A stretch of 64,000 bases of DNA. It comes from Pararhodobacter marinus (lineage in GTDB: Bacteria; Pseudomonadota; Alphaproteobacteria; Rhodobacterales; Rhodobacteraceae). Made by a program: the position numbers and the translations under genes. Shown in pieces: positions 25,943 to 35,489 of this stretch. A model generated the notes under the pieces. That model saw nothing but the letters and a program-made list of their open reading frames with translations, did no database searches and was not told the origin of the DNA. The DNA lies in the NCBI RefSeq assembly GCF_003122215.1, contig NZ_QEYD01000002.1, positions 124,001-188,000 on the forward strand. The letters run 5' to 3'. The number at the start of each line of letters is the position of its first letter. The stretch's first letter is position 1.

Positions 25943-26821
25943 TCAGCCCTTCAACGCCTTCCCAAGCAATCCGCCCGCCGCCTGCAGCCGCGCCTCGGCG
26001 GCCCCGGCATCCAGCCCCAGCGTCAGCATCACCACCGCGCGCTTGATCGTGCCGCCCTCGGCCAGCGCGGTTTCGGCCGCCCCAAGGTCCTCTCCTGTCA
26101 GATCGGCCACCATTGCCACCGCGCGGGCGCGCAGCTTGACGTTGGTGGGCCGCATCTCGACCATCCGGCCCCGGTGGACATAACCCAGCCGGATCATCAC
26201 CCCGGTCGAGAGGCAGTTCAGCAGCACCTTCTGCGCCGTGCCCGCCTTCATCCGGGTCGATCCCGCGATGATCTCGGCGCCGGTTTCGGCCACCAGCGCG
26301 ATCTCGGCGGCCCCGGCCAGGGCGGCCTCGGGCGCGTTCGTCACGGCGAGGGTCAGCGCACCACGCTGCCGCGCATGGGCAATGCCCGCCAGGACGAAGG
26401 GCGTGCGCCCCGAGGCCGCGACGCCGATCACCACATCCGCCGGCGTCAGTCCCAGCGCGTCCAGCGCGTCCGGCGCCTCGCTCTCGCTGTCCTCGGCGCC
26501 TTCGACGGCCTCCGTCACGGCCGTGGGACCGCCCGCCATCAGCGCCACCGCGCGCTCGGGCGGCCAGTCGAAGGTCGGGGGCAGTTCCGCCGCATCCAGC
26601 ACCGCCAGCCGTCCCGAGGTGCCCGCGCCCAGATAGATCAGCCGCCCGCCTTGGCGAAGCCGCGCCGCGCAGGCGTCGATGGCTTTGGCAAGGGCAGGGC
26701 GCGCGGCCCCGGCCGCGGCCACGGCGGCCAGTTGCGTTTCCAGAAGCGCCGCCGCCAGATCGTCCGAGGGCCAGTCCTCGATCCCTGCGAAACGGGGGGC
26801 GGCCTGTTCGGTGCTGCTCAT
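25943..26821 (-). CDS. murQ: N-acetylmuramic acid 6-phosphate etherase MurQ
   Basis: A 292-residue SIS-domain enzyme that removes the lactyl ether from MurNAc-6-phosphate, giving GlcNAc-6-phosphate. Diagnostic segments are GGRLIYLGAGTSGRLAVLDAAELPPTF, the GGPTAVTEAVEGAEDSE loop carrying the catalytic acid, VVIGVAASGRTPFV, and GSTRMKAGTAQK. The start at 26821 shares ATGA with the stop of the kinase gene. It works in peptidoglycan recycling, taking the phosphosugar produced by the neighbouring kinase or by a PTS. Confidence 0.93.
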   Translation of the reverse strand: MSSTEQAAPRFAGIEDWPSDDLAAALLETQLAAVAAAGAARPALAKAIDACAARLRQGGRLIYLGAGTSGRLAVLDAAELPPTFDWPPERAVALMAGGPTAVTEAVEGAEDSESEAPDALDALGLTPADVVIGVAASGRTPFVLAGIAHARQRGALTLAVTNAPEAALAGAAEIALVAETGAEIIAGSTRMKAGTAQKVLLNCLSTGVMIRLGYVHRGRMVEMRPTNVKLRARAVAMVADLTGEDLGAAETALAEGGTIKRAVVMLTLGLDAGAAEARLQAAGGLLGKALKG

Positions 26822-27693
26822 GCGAAAGCCTCCTGCGCCAGTCGCGCCGCCGTCAGCGCGGCGTCGGGTTGCGGATAACACAGCGTGATGCCGGGTGTCC
26901 CGGCTTCGAGCGCGGCGCGTATGTCGGGATGCAGCGACAACACGCCGCCGATCACCGCGACCGGCGCCGCCCCCGCCCGCGCGACCAGGATCCGCGCCAG
27001 CCGTGCCAGTTCCTCGCCCGCGCGCCGCATCAGTTCCAGGGCCAGCGGATCGCCCGCCATTGCGGCCTGGGCCACGGGCTGCGCCAGCCGCCCGATGGCG
27101 CCCCGATCCGCGCCATAGACCGCGCGGCGCGTGGCCTCCCAGTCGCTGCCGCCCATCGCTGCGGCAAGCGTGCGGGCCAGCGTTTCGGCGCCCTCGGGTT
27201 TGCCGGACTCGTCGATCCGCCGCCACAGCGCGTCCAGCGCCCTGAGCGCGATCCACGCGCCCGACCCGGCATCGTCGATCAGCGTTCCGCGCCCGCCGAT
27301 CAGCAGCGTTTCGCCCTGCATCGTGAACCCGACCGAGCCGGTGCCCGAGGCGACCAGATGCCCGCCGCCCTTGGGCCAGCAGGCCCGCCACGCCAGAACC
27401 ATGTCGTTGACGACGCGAATTTTTTCCTCAGGCAGACCCAGCGCGCGGGCGATCAGGCGGCGCAAGTCGGGATCGTCCGCAAAACCCGCGCCGGTGACGC
27501 CCAGATAGGCGCCGTCGACCGGCCCCTGCGCGCGGAGCGGCGCCAGCGCGGCGTGGAGCGCGGCGCGCCCGGCGGCATCGAAAGCCAGCCCGCTCGCGCC
27601 CGGTGTCTCGCCGCGCGAGACGACCTTGCCGCCCGTTTCGACCAGCGCCCACCGTGTGGCGGTTCCGCCCATATCCACCCCGAGCCAGCGCAT
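26818..27693 (-). CDS. BadF/BcrA-type sugar kinase (MurNAc/GlcNAc kinase-like)
   Basis: A 291-residue member of the BadF/BcrA ATPase family of amino-sugar kinases. The actin-like fold is shown by phosphate-1 loop LGVDMGGTATRWAL at the start, VNDMVLAW, the phosphate-2 loop ASGTGSVGF, and the adenosine segment VAVIGGVLSL. It is coupled to murQ, so it probably makes MurNAc-6-phosphate from MurNAc (as MurK does) or phosphorylates GlcNAc. The exact sugar cannot be read from sequence. Length is normal for the family. Confidence 0.82.
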   Translation of the reverse strand: MRWLGVDMGGTATRWALVETGGKVVSRGETPGASGLAFDAAGRAALHAALAPLRAQGPVDGAYLGVTGAGFADDPDLRRLIARALGLPEEKIRVVNDMVLAWRACWPKGGGHLVASGTGSVGFTMQGETLLIGGRGTLIDDAGSGAWIALRALDALWRRIDESGKPEGAETLARTLAAAMGGSDWEATRRAVYGADRGAIGRLAQPVAQAAMAGDPLALELMRRAGEELARLARILVARAGAAPVAVIGGVLSLHPDIRAALEAGTPGITLCYPQPDAALTAARLAQEAFA

Positions 27694-27774
27694 CGTCGTC
27701 CCCGTTTGTTCGCCGCGACCCTAGCGGGCGCCGCCGGGGGGGTCAAAGGGGGACGCGCGGGATCCGCGCCGGGA

Positions 27775-28788
27775 TCAGGGACCGGGGTCGAGCGCCGCGA
27801 CCACGGCACCGTTCAGCACCGCGCGAACCAGATCGGGTTGCCCGCGGGTCCCGGTCTGCGCGAAGGTCTTCTTGGACGTGCTGCGCGCGGTCTCGATCGT
27901 CCAGCCCAGCCGTTCCGCCGCCTCGGCCAGCGAAAAGCCGTCGCAGATCAGCGCCGTCAGCCGCGCCTCGCTCCGGCTGAGGCCAAGGCCCCGCGCCAAT
28001 GCGCCAGCGTCGCGCCCGGCGATCCCGGGCATCTGCCGCAGCACCGCACAAAGGCAGGGCTCCAGCCCCGGCGCGGGCACGGAAAGGCCCGGCAGGATCG
28101 CCATCCGGGTCGGCGGATGCTCGGCCAGCGTCACCCCATGCGGCCCCGCGTCACCCGCCGCCGCCCGCTCAAGGGCCCGGCGAAAGGCGCGGCCGGTGAC
28201 CGGATTTCCCGCCTCAAGCCGCCCGCCCGGCGCCAGCCGCAGCGCACCGCTCCCGGCCAGCAGGGCGCGCGCGGTCTCGCTGGCCTCGACCACGCGCCCG
28301 GTCGTGTCGAGCCACAGCCATCCCGCGCCCAGCCGTCGCGCCAGCGCGTCGGCCTGTGCCTGCCGCGCGCGCGCGGTGCCGCTGTCGAGCCAGATCTCGA
28401 TCGCCTGTTCCAGATAGGGCGCGATACGGCCCAGCAGGACGCTGTCCACCGCGCGGAAATCGGTGAAGGGATGCCACAGGCAGAGCCAGCCGCGAAGGCC
28501 GGGCTGCGGATCGACACGAATGACCCGCAGCATCCCCTCCTGCGCGTCGAATTCGTCCTGCGCATAGACCCGCGAATGCCGCAGTGTTTCCAGCCGGGCC
28601 TGCGCGGGCAGGGGGGCCGCGTCCCCAAGGCGGTGGACCACGCCGCGCGCCTCGATCCGCAGGGCCACGGCGCGCGCCCGCGTCATCCCGCCCAGAAGCG
28701 GCAGGCTTTGCGCCCAGTCGCCCCCCGCCGCGCGGGCATCGGCATAGAGGAACCGCAGGATTTCGACGTCATTCGCCTGTTGCAGCAT
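27775..28788 (-). CDS. LuxR-family transcriptional regulator
   Basis: A 337-residue regulator. The C-terminal 65 residues form a LuxR-type helix-turn-helix ([40 protein letters not shown]). The upstream 270 residues look like a PAS/GAF-type sensing region with a [22 protein letters not shown] segment, and no receiver or autoinducer domain. The start [11 protein letters not shown] at 28788 is preferred; a longer frame upstream would run through the cysD leader. Target genes are unknown; cysD and the murQ operon flank it on either side. Confidence 0.78.
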   Translation of the reverse strand: MLQQANDVEILRFLYADARAAGGDWAQSLPLLGGMTRARAVALRIEARGVVHRLGDAAPLPAQARLETLRHSRVYAQDEFDAQEGMLRVIRVDPQPGLRGWLCLWHPFTDFRAVDSVLLGRIAPYLEQAIEIWLDSGTARARQAQADALARRLGAGWLWLDTTGRVVEASETARALLAGSGALRLAPGGRLEAGNPVTGRAFRRALERAAAGDAGPHGVTLAEHPPTRMAILPGLSVPAPGLEPCLCAVLRQMPGIAGRDAGALARGLGLSRSEARLTALICDGFSLAEAAERLGWTIETARSTSKKTFAQTGTRGQPDLVRAVLNGAVVAALDPGP

Positions 28789-28816
28789 CGGCGGATCCCG
28801 GCCATTTCGCAATGAG

Positions 28817-28832
28817 CCCCCCATATGGGGGG
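28817..28832. promoter_or_regulatory. 16-bp perfect palindrome between luxR-type gene and cysD
   Basis: CCCCCCATATGGGGGG is a perfect inverted repeat in the 115-base gap between the divergent regulator and cysD genes. It could be an operator for the regulator or a hairpin in a leader transcript. Function inferred from position only. Confidence 0.35.
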
Positions 28833-28903
28833 TGAAACCCGGCTTAGCGCTTGCTATCTGCCCCGGCAATGCAAAACACATGCGAACTGACAAGGAAGCG
28901 GGA

Positions 28904-29809
28904 ATGTCCGTGAAAACCCTGACCCACCTGCAACGCCTGGAAGCCGAGAGCATCCACATCATGCGCGAGGTCGTCTCGGAAGCGCAGAAGCCGGTGATGC
29001 TGTATTCCGTCGGCAAGGACAGCGCGGTGATGCTGCATCTGGCCAAGAAGGCCTTCTATCCCTCGCCGCCGCCCTTCCCGCTGCTCCATGTCGATACGAC
29101 CTGGAAATTCCAGGAGATGTACAAGCTGCGCGACAAGGCCGCCAAGGAAGCGGGCATGGAGCTGCTGGTCTACCAGAACCCCGAGGCGAAAGAGAAGGGG
29201 ATCAACCCGTTCGACCACGGCTCGCTGCACACCGACATGTGGAAGACCGAGGGGCTGAAGCAGGCGCTCGACAAGTACGGCTTCGATGCGGCCTTCGGCG
29301 GCGCGCGCCGCGACGAGGAGAAATCGCGCGCGAAAGAGCGCGTGTTCTCGTTCCGCTCGGCCAATCACCGCTGGGATCCGAAGAACCAGCGCCCGGAACT
29401 CTGGCGGCTCTACAACGCGCGCAAGAACAAGGGCGAGTCGATGCGCGTCTTCCCGATCTCGAACTGGACCGAGCTGGATATCTGGCAATACATCCATCTC
29501 GAAGGGATCGAGATCGTGCCGCTCTATTTCAGCGCGCCGCGTCCGACCGTCACCCGCGACGGGCTTCTGCTGATGGTCGACGACCACCGCTTTCCGCTTA
29601 ACCCGGGCGAAGAGCCGGTGATGCGCTCGGTGCGCTTCCGCACGCTGGGATGCTACCCGCTGACCGGCGCGGTCGAAAGCAACGCCACCACGCTGCCCGA
29701 GGTGATCCAGGAAATGCTGCTGACCACCACGTCCGAGCGTCAGGGCCGCGCCATCGACCACGATCAGGCCGCCTCGATGGAGAAGAAGAAGCAGGAAGGT
29801 TATTTCTGA
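28904..29809 (+). CDS. cysD: sulfate adenylyltransferase subunit 2 CysD
   Basis: A 301-residue ATP-PPase that makes APS from sulfate and ATP, driven by CysN GTPase. Visible are the PP-loop [16 protein letters not shown] (near residue 33), [10 protein letters not shown], the [14 protein letters not shown] segment, and [13 protein letters not shown]. Normal length. Start 28904 has AAGGAAGCGGG just before it; an upstream ATG (28832) lies inside the palindrome region and is rejected. It is followed 49 bases later by cysNC, completing sulfate activation. Confidence 0.97.
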   Translation: MSVKTLTHLQRLEAESIHIMREVVSEAQKPVMLYSVGKDSAVMLHLAKKAFYPSPPPFPLLHVDTTWKFQEMYKLRDKAAKEAGMELLVYQNPEAKEKGINPFDHGSLHTDMWKTEGLKQALDKYGFDAAFGGARRDEEKSRAKERVFSFRSANHRWDPKNQRPELWRLYNARKNKGESMRVFPISNWTELDIWQYIHLEGIEIVPLYFSAPRPTVTRDGLLLMVDDHRFPLNPGEEPVMRSVRFRTLGCYPLTGAVESNATTLPEVIQEMLLTTTSERQGRAIDHDQAASMEKKKQEGYF

Positions 29810-29858
29810 GCCGCCGCCTTTTCGCCAAGACTTTCAACACCCTCTGAGGTGAACCGAC

Positions 29859-31760
29859 ATGACCGATCCGATTTACAAGACCGACGCGCTGATCGCGCAG
29901 GACATCGACGCCTATCTGGAAACCCATCAGCACAAGACCATGCTGCGCTTCATCACCTGCGGGTCGGTGGATGACGGCAAGTCGACGCTGATCGGCCGCC
30001 TGCTGTACGATTCGAAGATGATCTTCGAAGACCAGCTGGCGGCGCTGGAAGCGGATTCCAAACGCGTCGGCACGCAGGGGCAGGAGATCGACTTCGCGCT
30101 CCTGGTCGACGGCCTCGCCGCCGAGCGCGAGCAGGGCATCACCATCGACGTGGCCTACCGCTTCTTCGCCACCGAAAAGCGCAAGTTCATCGTCGCCGAC
30201 ACGCCGGGACACGAGCAATACACCCGCAACATGGTGACCGGCGCCTCGACCGCCGATCTGGCCGTGATCCTGATCGACGCGCGCAAGGGCGTGCTGACCC
30301 AGACCCGGCGCCACAGCTACCTGGTCAACCTGCTGGGCATCAAGAACATCGTGCTGGCGGTGAACAAGATGGACCTCGTGGGCTACGATCAGGCGGTCTT
30401 CGACGCGATCGTCGCCGATTACAGCGCCTTCGCCGCGTCTATCGGGATCGAAAGCTTCACGCCGATGCCGATCTCGGGCTTCAAGGGCGACAACATCACC
30501 GCGCCCAGCGAGAACACGCCGTGGTATACCGGCCCCTCGCTGCTGCCCTTCCTCGAAACGGTCGAACTCGACACCACGGCGGATCAGCGCAAGCCCTTCC
30601 GCATGCCGGTGCAATGGGTCAACCGCCCCAACCTGGACTTCCGCGGCTTCTCGGGCCTGATCGCCGACGGCGTCGTGCGTCCGGGCGACGAGGTGCGGGT
30701 GCTGCCATCGGGCAAGACCTCGACCGTGTCGCGCATCGTGGCGCTGGGCGGCGATCTGGAGGCGGGCGTGGCCGGGGAATCGGTGACGATCACGCTGGCC
30801 GACGAAATCGACTGCTCGCGCGGGCAGGTGATCGTCGCGGCGAAATCGCCGCTCGAAGTGTCGGACCAGTTCGAAGCCTCGGTCATCTGGATGGACGAGC
30901 ACGAAATGGTGCCGGGCCGCGCCTACTGGATGAAGATCGGTGCACAGACCGTCTCGGCCTCGATCGGCGCGCCGAAATACGAGGTCAACGTCAACACCCA
31001 GGAGCACCTGGCAGCGAAGACGCTCGATCTCAATTCGATCGGCGTGGCGAATATCACCACCGACCGCGAGATCCCCTTCGCGCCCTATGCCGACAGCCGC
31101 GATCTGGGCGGGTTCATCCTGATCGACAAGATGACCAATGCCACCGTGGCGGCGGGCATCATCCACTTCTCGCTGCGCCGTGCCCAGAACATCCACTGGC
31201 AGGCGACCGACATCACGCGTGAACACCATGCCAGCATGAAGCACCAGAAGCCGGCGGTGGTCTGGCTGACCGGGCTTTCTGGATCGGGCAAGTCGACCAT
31301 CGCCAACGCGCTCGAGAAAAAGCTGGCACGGATGAACCGGCATACCTTCCTGCTCGACGGCGACAATGTGCGTCACGGGCTGAACAAGGATCTGGGCTTC
31401 ACCGAGGCCGACCGAGTCGAGAACGTGCGCCGGGTGGGCGAAGTGGCGAAGCTGATGACCGATGCGGGGCTGATCGTGGTCACCGCCTTCATCTCGCCCT
31501 TCCGTTCGGAACGCGACATGGTGCGCGGCATGATGCAGCCCGGCGAATTCGTCGAGGTCTTCGTCGACACGCCGCTCAGCGTGGCCGAGGAGCGCGATGT
31601 GAAAGGGCTCTACGCCAAGGCGCGTTCGGGGCAGCTGAAGAACTTCACGGGCATCGACAGCCCCTACGAGGCACCCGACAGCCCCGAGATCCGCATCGAC
31701 ACCACGTCGATGACGCCCGACGAGGCCGCCGACATCATCATCGCCCGCCTGATCCCCTGA
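29859..31760 (+). CDS. cysNC: bifunctional sulfate adenylyltransferase subunit 1 / APS kinase (CysN-CysC fusion)
   Basis: A 633-residue fusion. Residues 1-450 are the CysN GTPase: [11 protein letters not shown]-loop at 34-43, [18 protein letters not shown]. From about residue 460 follows APS kinase with [12 protein letters not shown] and the [18 protein letters not shown] motif and FVDTPL. Such NodQ-like fusions are common in alphaproteobacteria. The protein with CysD makes APS and then phosphorylates it to PAPS, for assimilation or sulfation. A T-rich stretch after a strong hairpin ends the operon (see next site). Confidence 0.96.
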   Translation: MTDPIYKTDALIAQDIDAYLETHQHKTMLRFITCGSVDDGKSTLIGRLLYDSKMIFEDQLAALEADSKRVGTQGQEIDFALLVDGLAAEREQGITIDVAYRFFATEKRKFIVADTPGHEQYTRNMVTGASTADLAVILIDARKGVLTQTRRHSYLVNLLGIKNIVLAVNKMDLVGYDQAVFDAIVADYSAFAASIGIESFTPMPISGFKGDNITAPSENTPWYTGPSLLPFLETVELDTTADQRKPFRMPVQWVNRPNLDFRGFSGLIADGVVRPGDEVRVLPSGKTSTVSRIVALGGDLEAGVAGESVTITLADEIDCSRGQVIVAAKSPLEVSDQFEASVIWMDEHEMVPGRAYWMKIGAQTVSASIGAPKYEVNVNTQEHLAAKTLDLNSIGVANITTDREIPFAPYADSRDLGGFILIDKMTNATVAAGIIHFSLRRAQNIHWQATDITREHHASMKHQKPAVVWLTGLSGSGKSTIANALEKKLARMNRHTFLLDGDNVRHGLNKDLGFTEADRVENVRRVGEVAKLMTDAGLIVVTAFISPFRSERDMVRGMMQPGEFVEVFVDTPLSVAEERDVKGLYAKARSGQLKNFTGIDSPYEAPDSPEIRIDTTSMTPDEAADIIIARLIP

Positions 31761-31782
31761 TCGGGCAGGCGAACCGTCCGGC

Positions 31783-31866
31783 GCGCATCTTTACGCCACA
31801 AATATCCTCGGGGGGTGAATTTGCCGCAGGCAAAGAGGGGGGCAGACAGCCCCCCTTTCTTCGTTT
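31783..31866 (+). terminator. intrinsic terminator within an interspersed repeat (type A copy 1)
   Basis: Starts GCGCATCTTTACGCC, then AAATATCCTCGGGGGG, a small hairpin (TTTGCC-GCA-GGCAAA) and a strong one (GGGGGGCAGACAGCCCCCC at 31837-31855) followed by TTTCTTCGTTT. The hairpin plus T-run makes it a good terminator for cysNC. The same element recurs at 49196 and, in part, at 54588 and 63768. Confidence 0.6.
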
Positions 31867-32028
31867 CCGGCCTTGCCCGGGCGGCGGGAACACGGCGCTG
31901 CTGCGGTTGCTGAACAGACGGGCAGGGCGGGCGGAAATCTTGGTTCTGCCGCGGAAATTCCGCATTCGCGCTGGCATGATGCGTCTCGCCCCCTATGGTG
32001 GGAGAGCACACAGCGACAAGGGCCCCGC

Positions 32029-35000
32029 ATGGCAATCTACGCCTCGATCCATCACCTGACGCATTACAAATACGACCGCCCGGTGACGCTGGGTCCGCAG
32101 ATCATCCGCCTGCGTCCTGCCCCGCATTCGCGCACGCGGGTGATCTCGCATTCGCTGAAGGTCAGCCCCGGCGGCCATTTCGTGAACCACCAGCAGGACC
32201 CATACGGCAACTGGCTGGCGCGGTTCGTGTTTCCCGAGCCGGTGCGCGAATTCAAGATCGAGGTCGACCTGACCGCCGACATGTCGGTCTACAACCCGTT
32301 CGATTTCTTCGTCGAAGAAAGCGCCGAGTACTGGCCCTTCGACTATCCCGCCGAGCTGCGCGAGGATCTGTCGATCTACCGCAGGCCCGATCCCGAAGGC
32401 CCGAAACTGGCGCAGCTGATCGGCGCGCTGGATTTCTCGCGCACGAGGACCATCGACCTTCTGGTCGCGCTCAATGCCCGCATCGCGCAGGAGGTGAATT
32501 ACACCATCCGCATGGAGCCGGGCGTGCAGACGCCCGAAGAGACGCTGACCCTGCGTTCGGGCTCGTGCCGCGACAGCTCGTGGCTGCTGGTGCAGGTGCT
32601 GCGCCATCTGGGCTTCGCCGCGCGCTTCGTGTCGGGCTACCTGATCCAGCTGAAGCCCGACGTGAAATCGCTCGACGGCCCGTCGGGGACCGAGGTCGAC
32701 TTCACCGATCTGCACGCCTGGGTCGAGGTGTTTCTGCCCGGCGCGGGCTGGATCAGGCTCGATCCGACGTCGGGTCTGCTGACCGGCGAAAGCCATATCC
32801 CGCTGGCGGCGACGCCCCATTATCAGAACGCGGCGCCGATCTCGGGCGGTTTTTCCTCGGATGGCGAGCCCGAGGTGGATTTCGCCTTCGACATGACGGT
32901 CAGGCGCGTGGCCGAGCATCCGCGCATCACCAAGCCGTTTTCGGATGAAAGCTGGGAGCGTCTCAGCGCGCTTGGCCAAGACGTCGACCGCCAGCTGCAG
33001 GAAGGCGACGTGCGGCTGACCATGGGCGGCGAGCCGACCTTCGTGTCCATCGACGATTTCGAAAGCGCCGAGTGGAACACCGCCGCCGTCGGGCCGCAAA
33101 AGCGCGGGCTGGCCGACGATCTGATCCGCCGTCTGCGCAACCGCTTCGCGCCGGGCGGTTTCCTGCATTACGGGCAGGGCAAGTGGTATCCCGGTGAAAG
33201 CCTGCCGCGCTGGACCTTCTCGCTGTATTGGCGCCGCGACGGGCAGCCGGTCTGGAAGAATCCCGACCTGATCGCGACCGAAACCCCCGAGGAGCCGGCG
33301 ACGGCGGATGAAGCCGGTCGCTTTCTGGCGGCATTCGCGAAGAATCTGGGCCTGGACGAGGCTTTTGCGCAGCCCGCTTACGAGGATCCGGCCGAGTGGA
33401 TCCTGAAGGAAGCGAACCTGCCGCCCAATGTCAGCCCCGAGAATTCCAAGCTGAAGAACCCCGAGGACCGCGCGCGCTATGCCCGTGTGTTCGACCGCGG
33501 TCTGACCGAGCCGTCGGGCTATGCCTTGCCGTTGCAGCGCTGGTGGCAATCGGCGGACAAGCCCGCGCGCTGGCGCTCCGAGCTGTGGAAGCCCCGACGC
33601 GGGCATATCTTCCTCATTCCCGGCGACAGCCCGGTGGGCTTTCGCCTGCCGCTGGGTTCGCTGCCCTATATCCCGCCCGCGCAGTACCCCTATTCCTATC
33701 CCGCCGATCCGACCGTACCCAAAGATGAATTGCCCGATTTCCACGACCGGCTGGACGCGCAGCGTGCGCAGGTCCGGGCCGAGGTCGACAGGACCGAGCG
33801 TGAGGATGCCGAACGCGGCGCGATGGTGCCGCCGACCACAGAGGGCCGCACGCAGCCCTCGCAGCCCGGCGCGACCGAGGCCGAGCGTCAGGACATGCGC
33901 CCGCAGGGGCCGATGGAAACCGTCGAGGGCGTCGATCCCGAATTCGGCGCGGTGCGCACCGCGCTGGCAATCGAGCCGCGCGACGGCAAGCTGTGCCTGT
34001 TCATGCCGCCCTGCGAGACGCTCGAGGATTATCTCGAACTGATCGCCAATGCCGAGATCACGGCGGCCGAGCTGGGCCTGCCCATCCATATCGAGGGCTA
34101 TTCGCCCCCCACCGATCCGCGTCTCGACGTGATGCGCGTGGCGCCCGATCCCGGCGTGATCGAGGTGAACATTCACCCCGCCCATAGCTGGGAGGAATGC
34201 GTCGCCACGACCGAGGCGATCTATGACGAGGCCCGCGCCAGCCGTCTGGGCGCCGACAAGTTCATGATCGACGGGCGCCATACCGGCACCGGCGGCGGCA
34301 ACCATGTCGTGGTGGGGGGCGCGACCACGCTCGACAGCCCCTTCCTGCGCCGCCCCGACCTGCTGAAATCGCTGATCCTGATCTGGCAGCGGCACCCGGC
34401 GCTCAGCTACCTGTTCTCGGGGCTGTTCATCGGCCCGACGTCTCAGGCCCCGCGCATCGACGAGGCCCGCCACGACACGCTCTACGAGCTGGAAATCGCG
34501 CTCAACCAGATCGGCGACCCGGTCAATGGCGGCAATCTGCCGCCCGCCTGGCTGGTGGACCGTCTCTTGCGCAACATGCTGACCGACGTGACCGGCAACA
34601 CCCACCGGGCCGAGATCTGCATCGACAAGCTCTATTCCCCCGATGGCCCGACCGGGCGTCTGGGCCTGGTCGAGTTCCGGGGATTCGAGATGCCGCCCCA
34701 TCCCCGCATGAGCCTTGCCCAGCAATTGCTGCTGCGCGCGATCATCGCGCGGTGCTGGAACGCGCCGGTCGTGGGGCGGCCCGTGCGCTGGGGCACGGTG
34801 CTGCATGACCGCTTCATGCTGCCGCATTTCCTGTGGGAGGATCTGCTCAGCCTGCTGGCCGATCTGCGCGAGCACGGCTTCGACATGGACCCCGTCTGGT
34901 TCGAGGCGCAATCCGAGTTCCGTTTCCCTTTTTGCGGCCAGATCGAGGCCGAGGGCGTGCATCTGGAAGTCCGGCAGGCGCTGGAGCCCTGGCATGTGCT

Positions 35001-35475
35001 GGGCGAGACCGGCGCGATCGGCGGCACGGTGCGCTATACCGACAGCTCGGTCGAGCGGTTGCAGGTCAAGCTGACGACGCTGCATCAGGACCGCTACCGG
35101 GTGATGTGCAACCAGCGTCCGGTGCCGATGGCGCGGACCTCGACCTCGGGCGTGGCGGTGGGCGGCGTGCGCTACAAGGCGTGGCAACCGCCCGAATCGC
35201 TGCATCCGGTCCTGCCGGTGAACACGCCGCTGGTCTTCGACGTCTACGATGACTGGACGGGCCGGGCGATCGCGGGTTGCACCTATCACGTCGCGCATCC
35301 CGGCGGGCGGAATTACGACACCTTCCCGGTCAACGCCTACGAGGCCGAGGCGCGGCGCCTTGCGCGGTTCGAAGCGCATGGCCACACGCCCGGAAGCTAC
35401 CGTCCTGCGCCCGAACAGCCGCATCCGGAATTCCCGATGACGCTGGACCTGCGGCGCCCGGCGGGTTTGATGTGA
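32029..35475 (+). CDS. DUF2126 protein with N-terminal transglutaminase-like domain
   Basis: A 1148-residue protein. The N-terminal 290 residues hold a bacterial transglutaminase N-domain and a transglutaminase core with a complete triad: C180 ([11 protein letters not shown]), H229 (DLHAWVEV) and D245 (RLDPTSG). The rest is DUF2126, which starts near residue 330 ([18 protein letters not shown]) and shows an amidoligase-like [19 protein letters not shown] segment. A linker at about 565-650 is rich in Arg, Glu and Pro. The gene starts at 32029 after AGCGACAAGGG and is followed 14 bases later by the ATP-grasp fusion. The set is thought to form or trim peptide/amide bonds; substrates are unknown. 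Confidence 0.87.
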   Translation: MAIYASIHHLTHYKYDRPVTLGPQIIRLRPAPHSRTRVISHSLKVSPGGHFVNHQQDPYGNWLARFVFPEPVREFKIEVDLTADMSVYNPFDFFVEESAEYWPFDYPAELREDLSIYRRPDPEGPKLAQLIGALDFSRTRTIDLLVALNARIAQEVNYTIRMEPGVQTPEETLTLRSGSCRDSSWLLVQVLRHLGFAARFVSGYLIQLKPDVKSLDGPSGTEVDFTDLHAWVEVFLPGAGWIRLDPTSGLLTGESHIPLAATPHYQNAAPISGGFSSDGEPEVDFAFDMTVRRVAEHPRITKPFSDESWERLSALGQDVDRQLQEGDVRLTMGGEPTFVSIDDFESAEWNTAAVGPQKRGLADDLIRRLRNRFAPGGFLHYGQGKWYPGESLPRWTFSLYWRRDGQPVWKNPDLIATETPEEPATADEAGRFLAAFAKNLGLDEAFAQPAYEDPAEWILKEANLPPNVSPENSKLKNPEDRARYARVFDRGLTEPSGYALPLQRWWQSADKPARWRSELWKPRRGHIFLIPGDSPVGFRLPLGSLPYIPPAQYPYSYPADPTVPKDELPDFHDRLDAQRAQVRAEVDRTEREDAERGAMVPPTTEGRTQPSQPGATEAERQDMRPQGPMETVEGVDPEFGAVRTALAIEPRDGKLCLFMPPCETLEDYLELIANAEITAAELGLPIHIEGYSPPTDPRLDVMRVAPDPGVIEVNIHPAHSWEECVATTEAIYDEARASRLGADKFMIDGRHTGTGGGNHVVVGGATTLDSPFLRRPDLLKSLILIWQRHPALSYLFSGLFIGPTSQAPRIDEARHDTLYELEIALNQIGDPVNGGNLPPAWLVDRLLRNMLTDVTGNTHRAEICIDKLYSPDGPTGRLGLVEFRGFEMPPHPRMSLAQQLLLRAIIARCWNAPVVGRPVRWGTVLHDRFMLPHFLWEDLLSLLADLREHGFDMDPVWFEAQSEFRFPFCGQIEAEGVHLEVRQALEPWHVLGETGAIGGTVRYTDSSVERLQVKLTTLHQDRYRVMCNQRPVPMARTSTSGVAVGGVRYKAWQPPESLHPVLPVNTPLVFDVYDDWTGRAIAGCTYHVAHPGGRNYDTFPVNAYEAEARRLARFEAHGHTPGSYRPAPEQPHPEFPMTLDLRRPAGLM

Positions 35476-35489
35476 GGGACTGACCCCTG

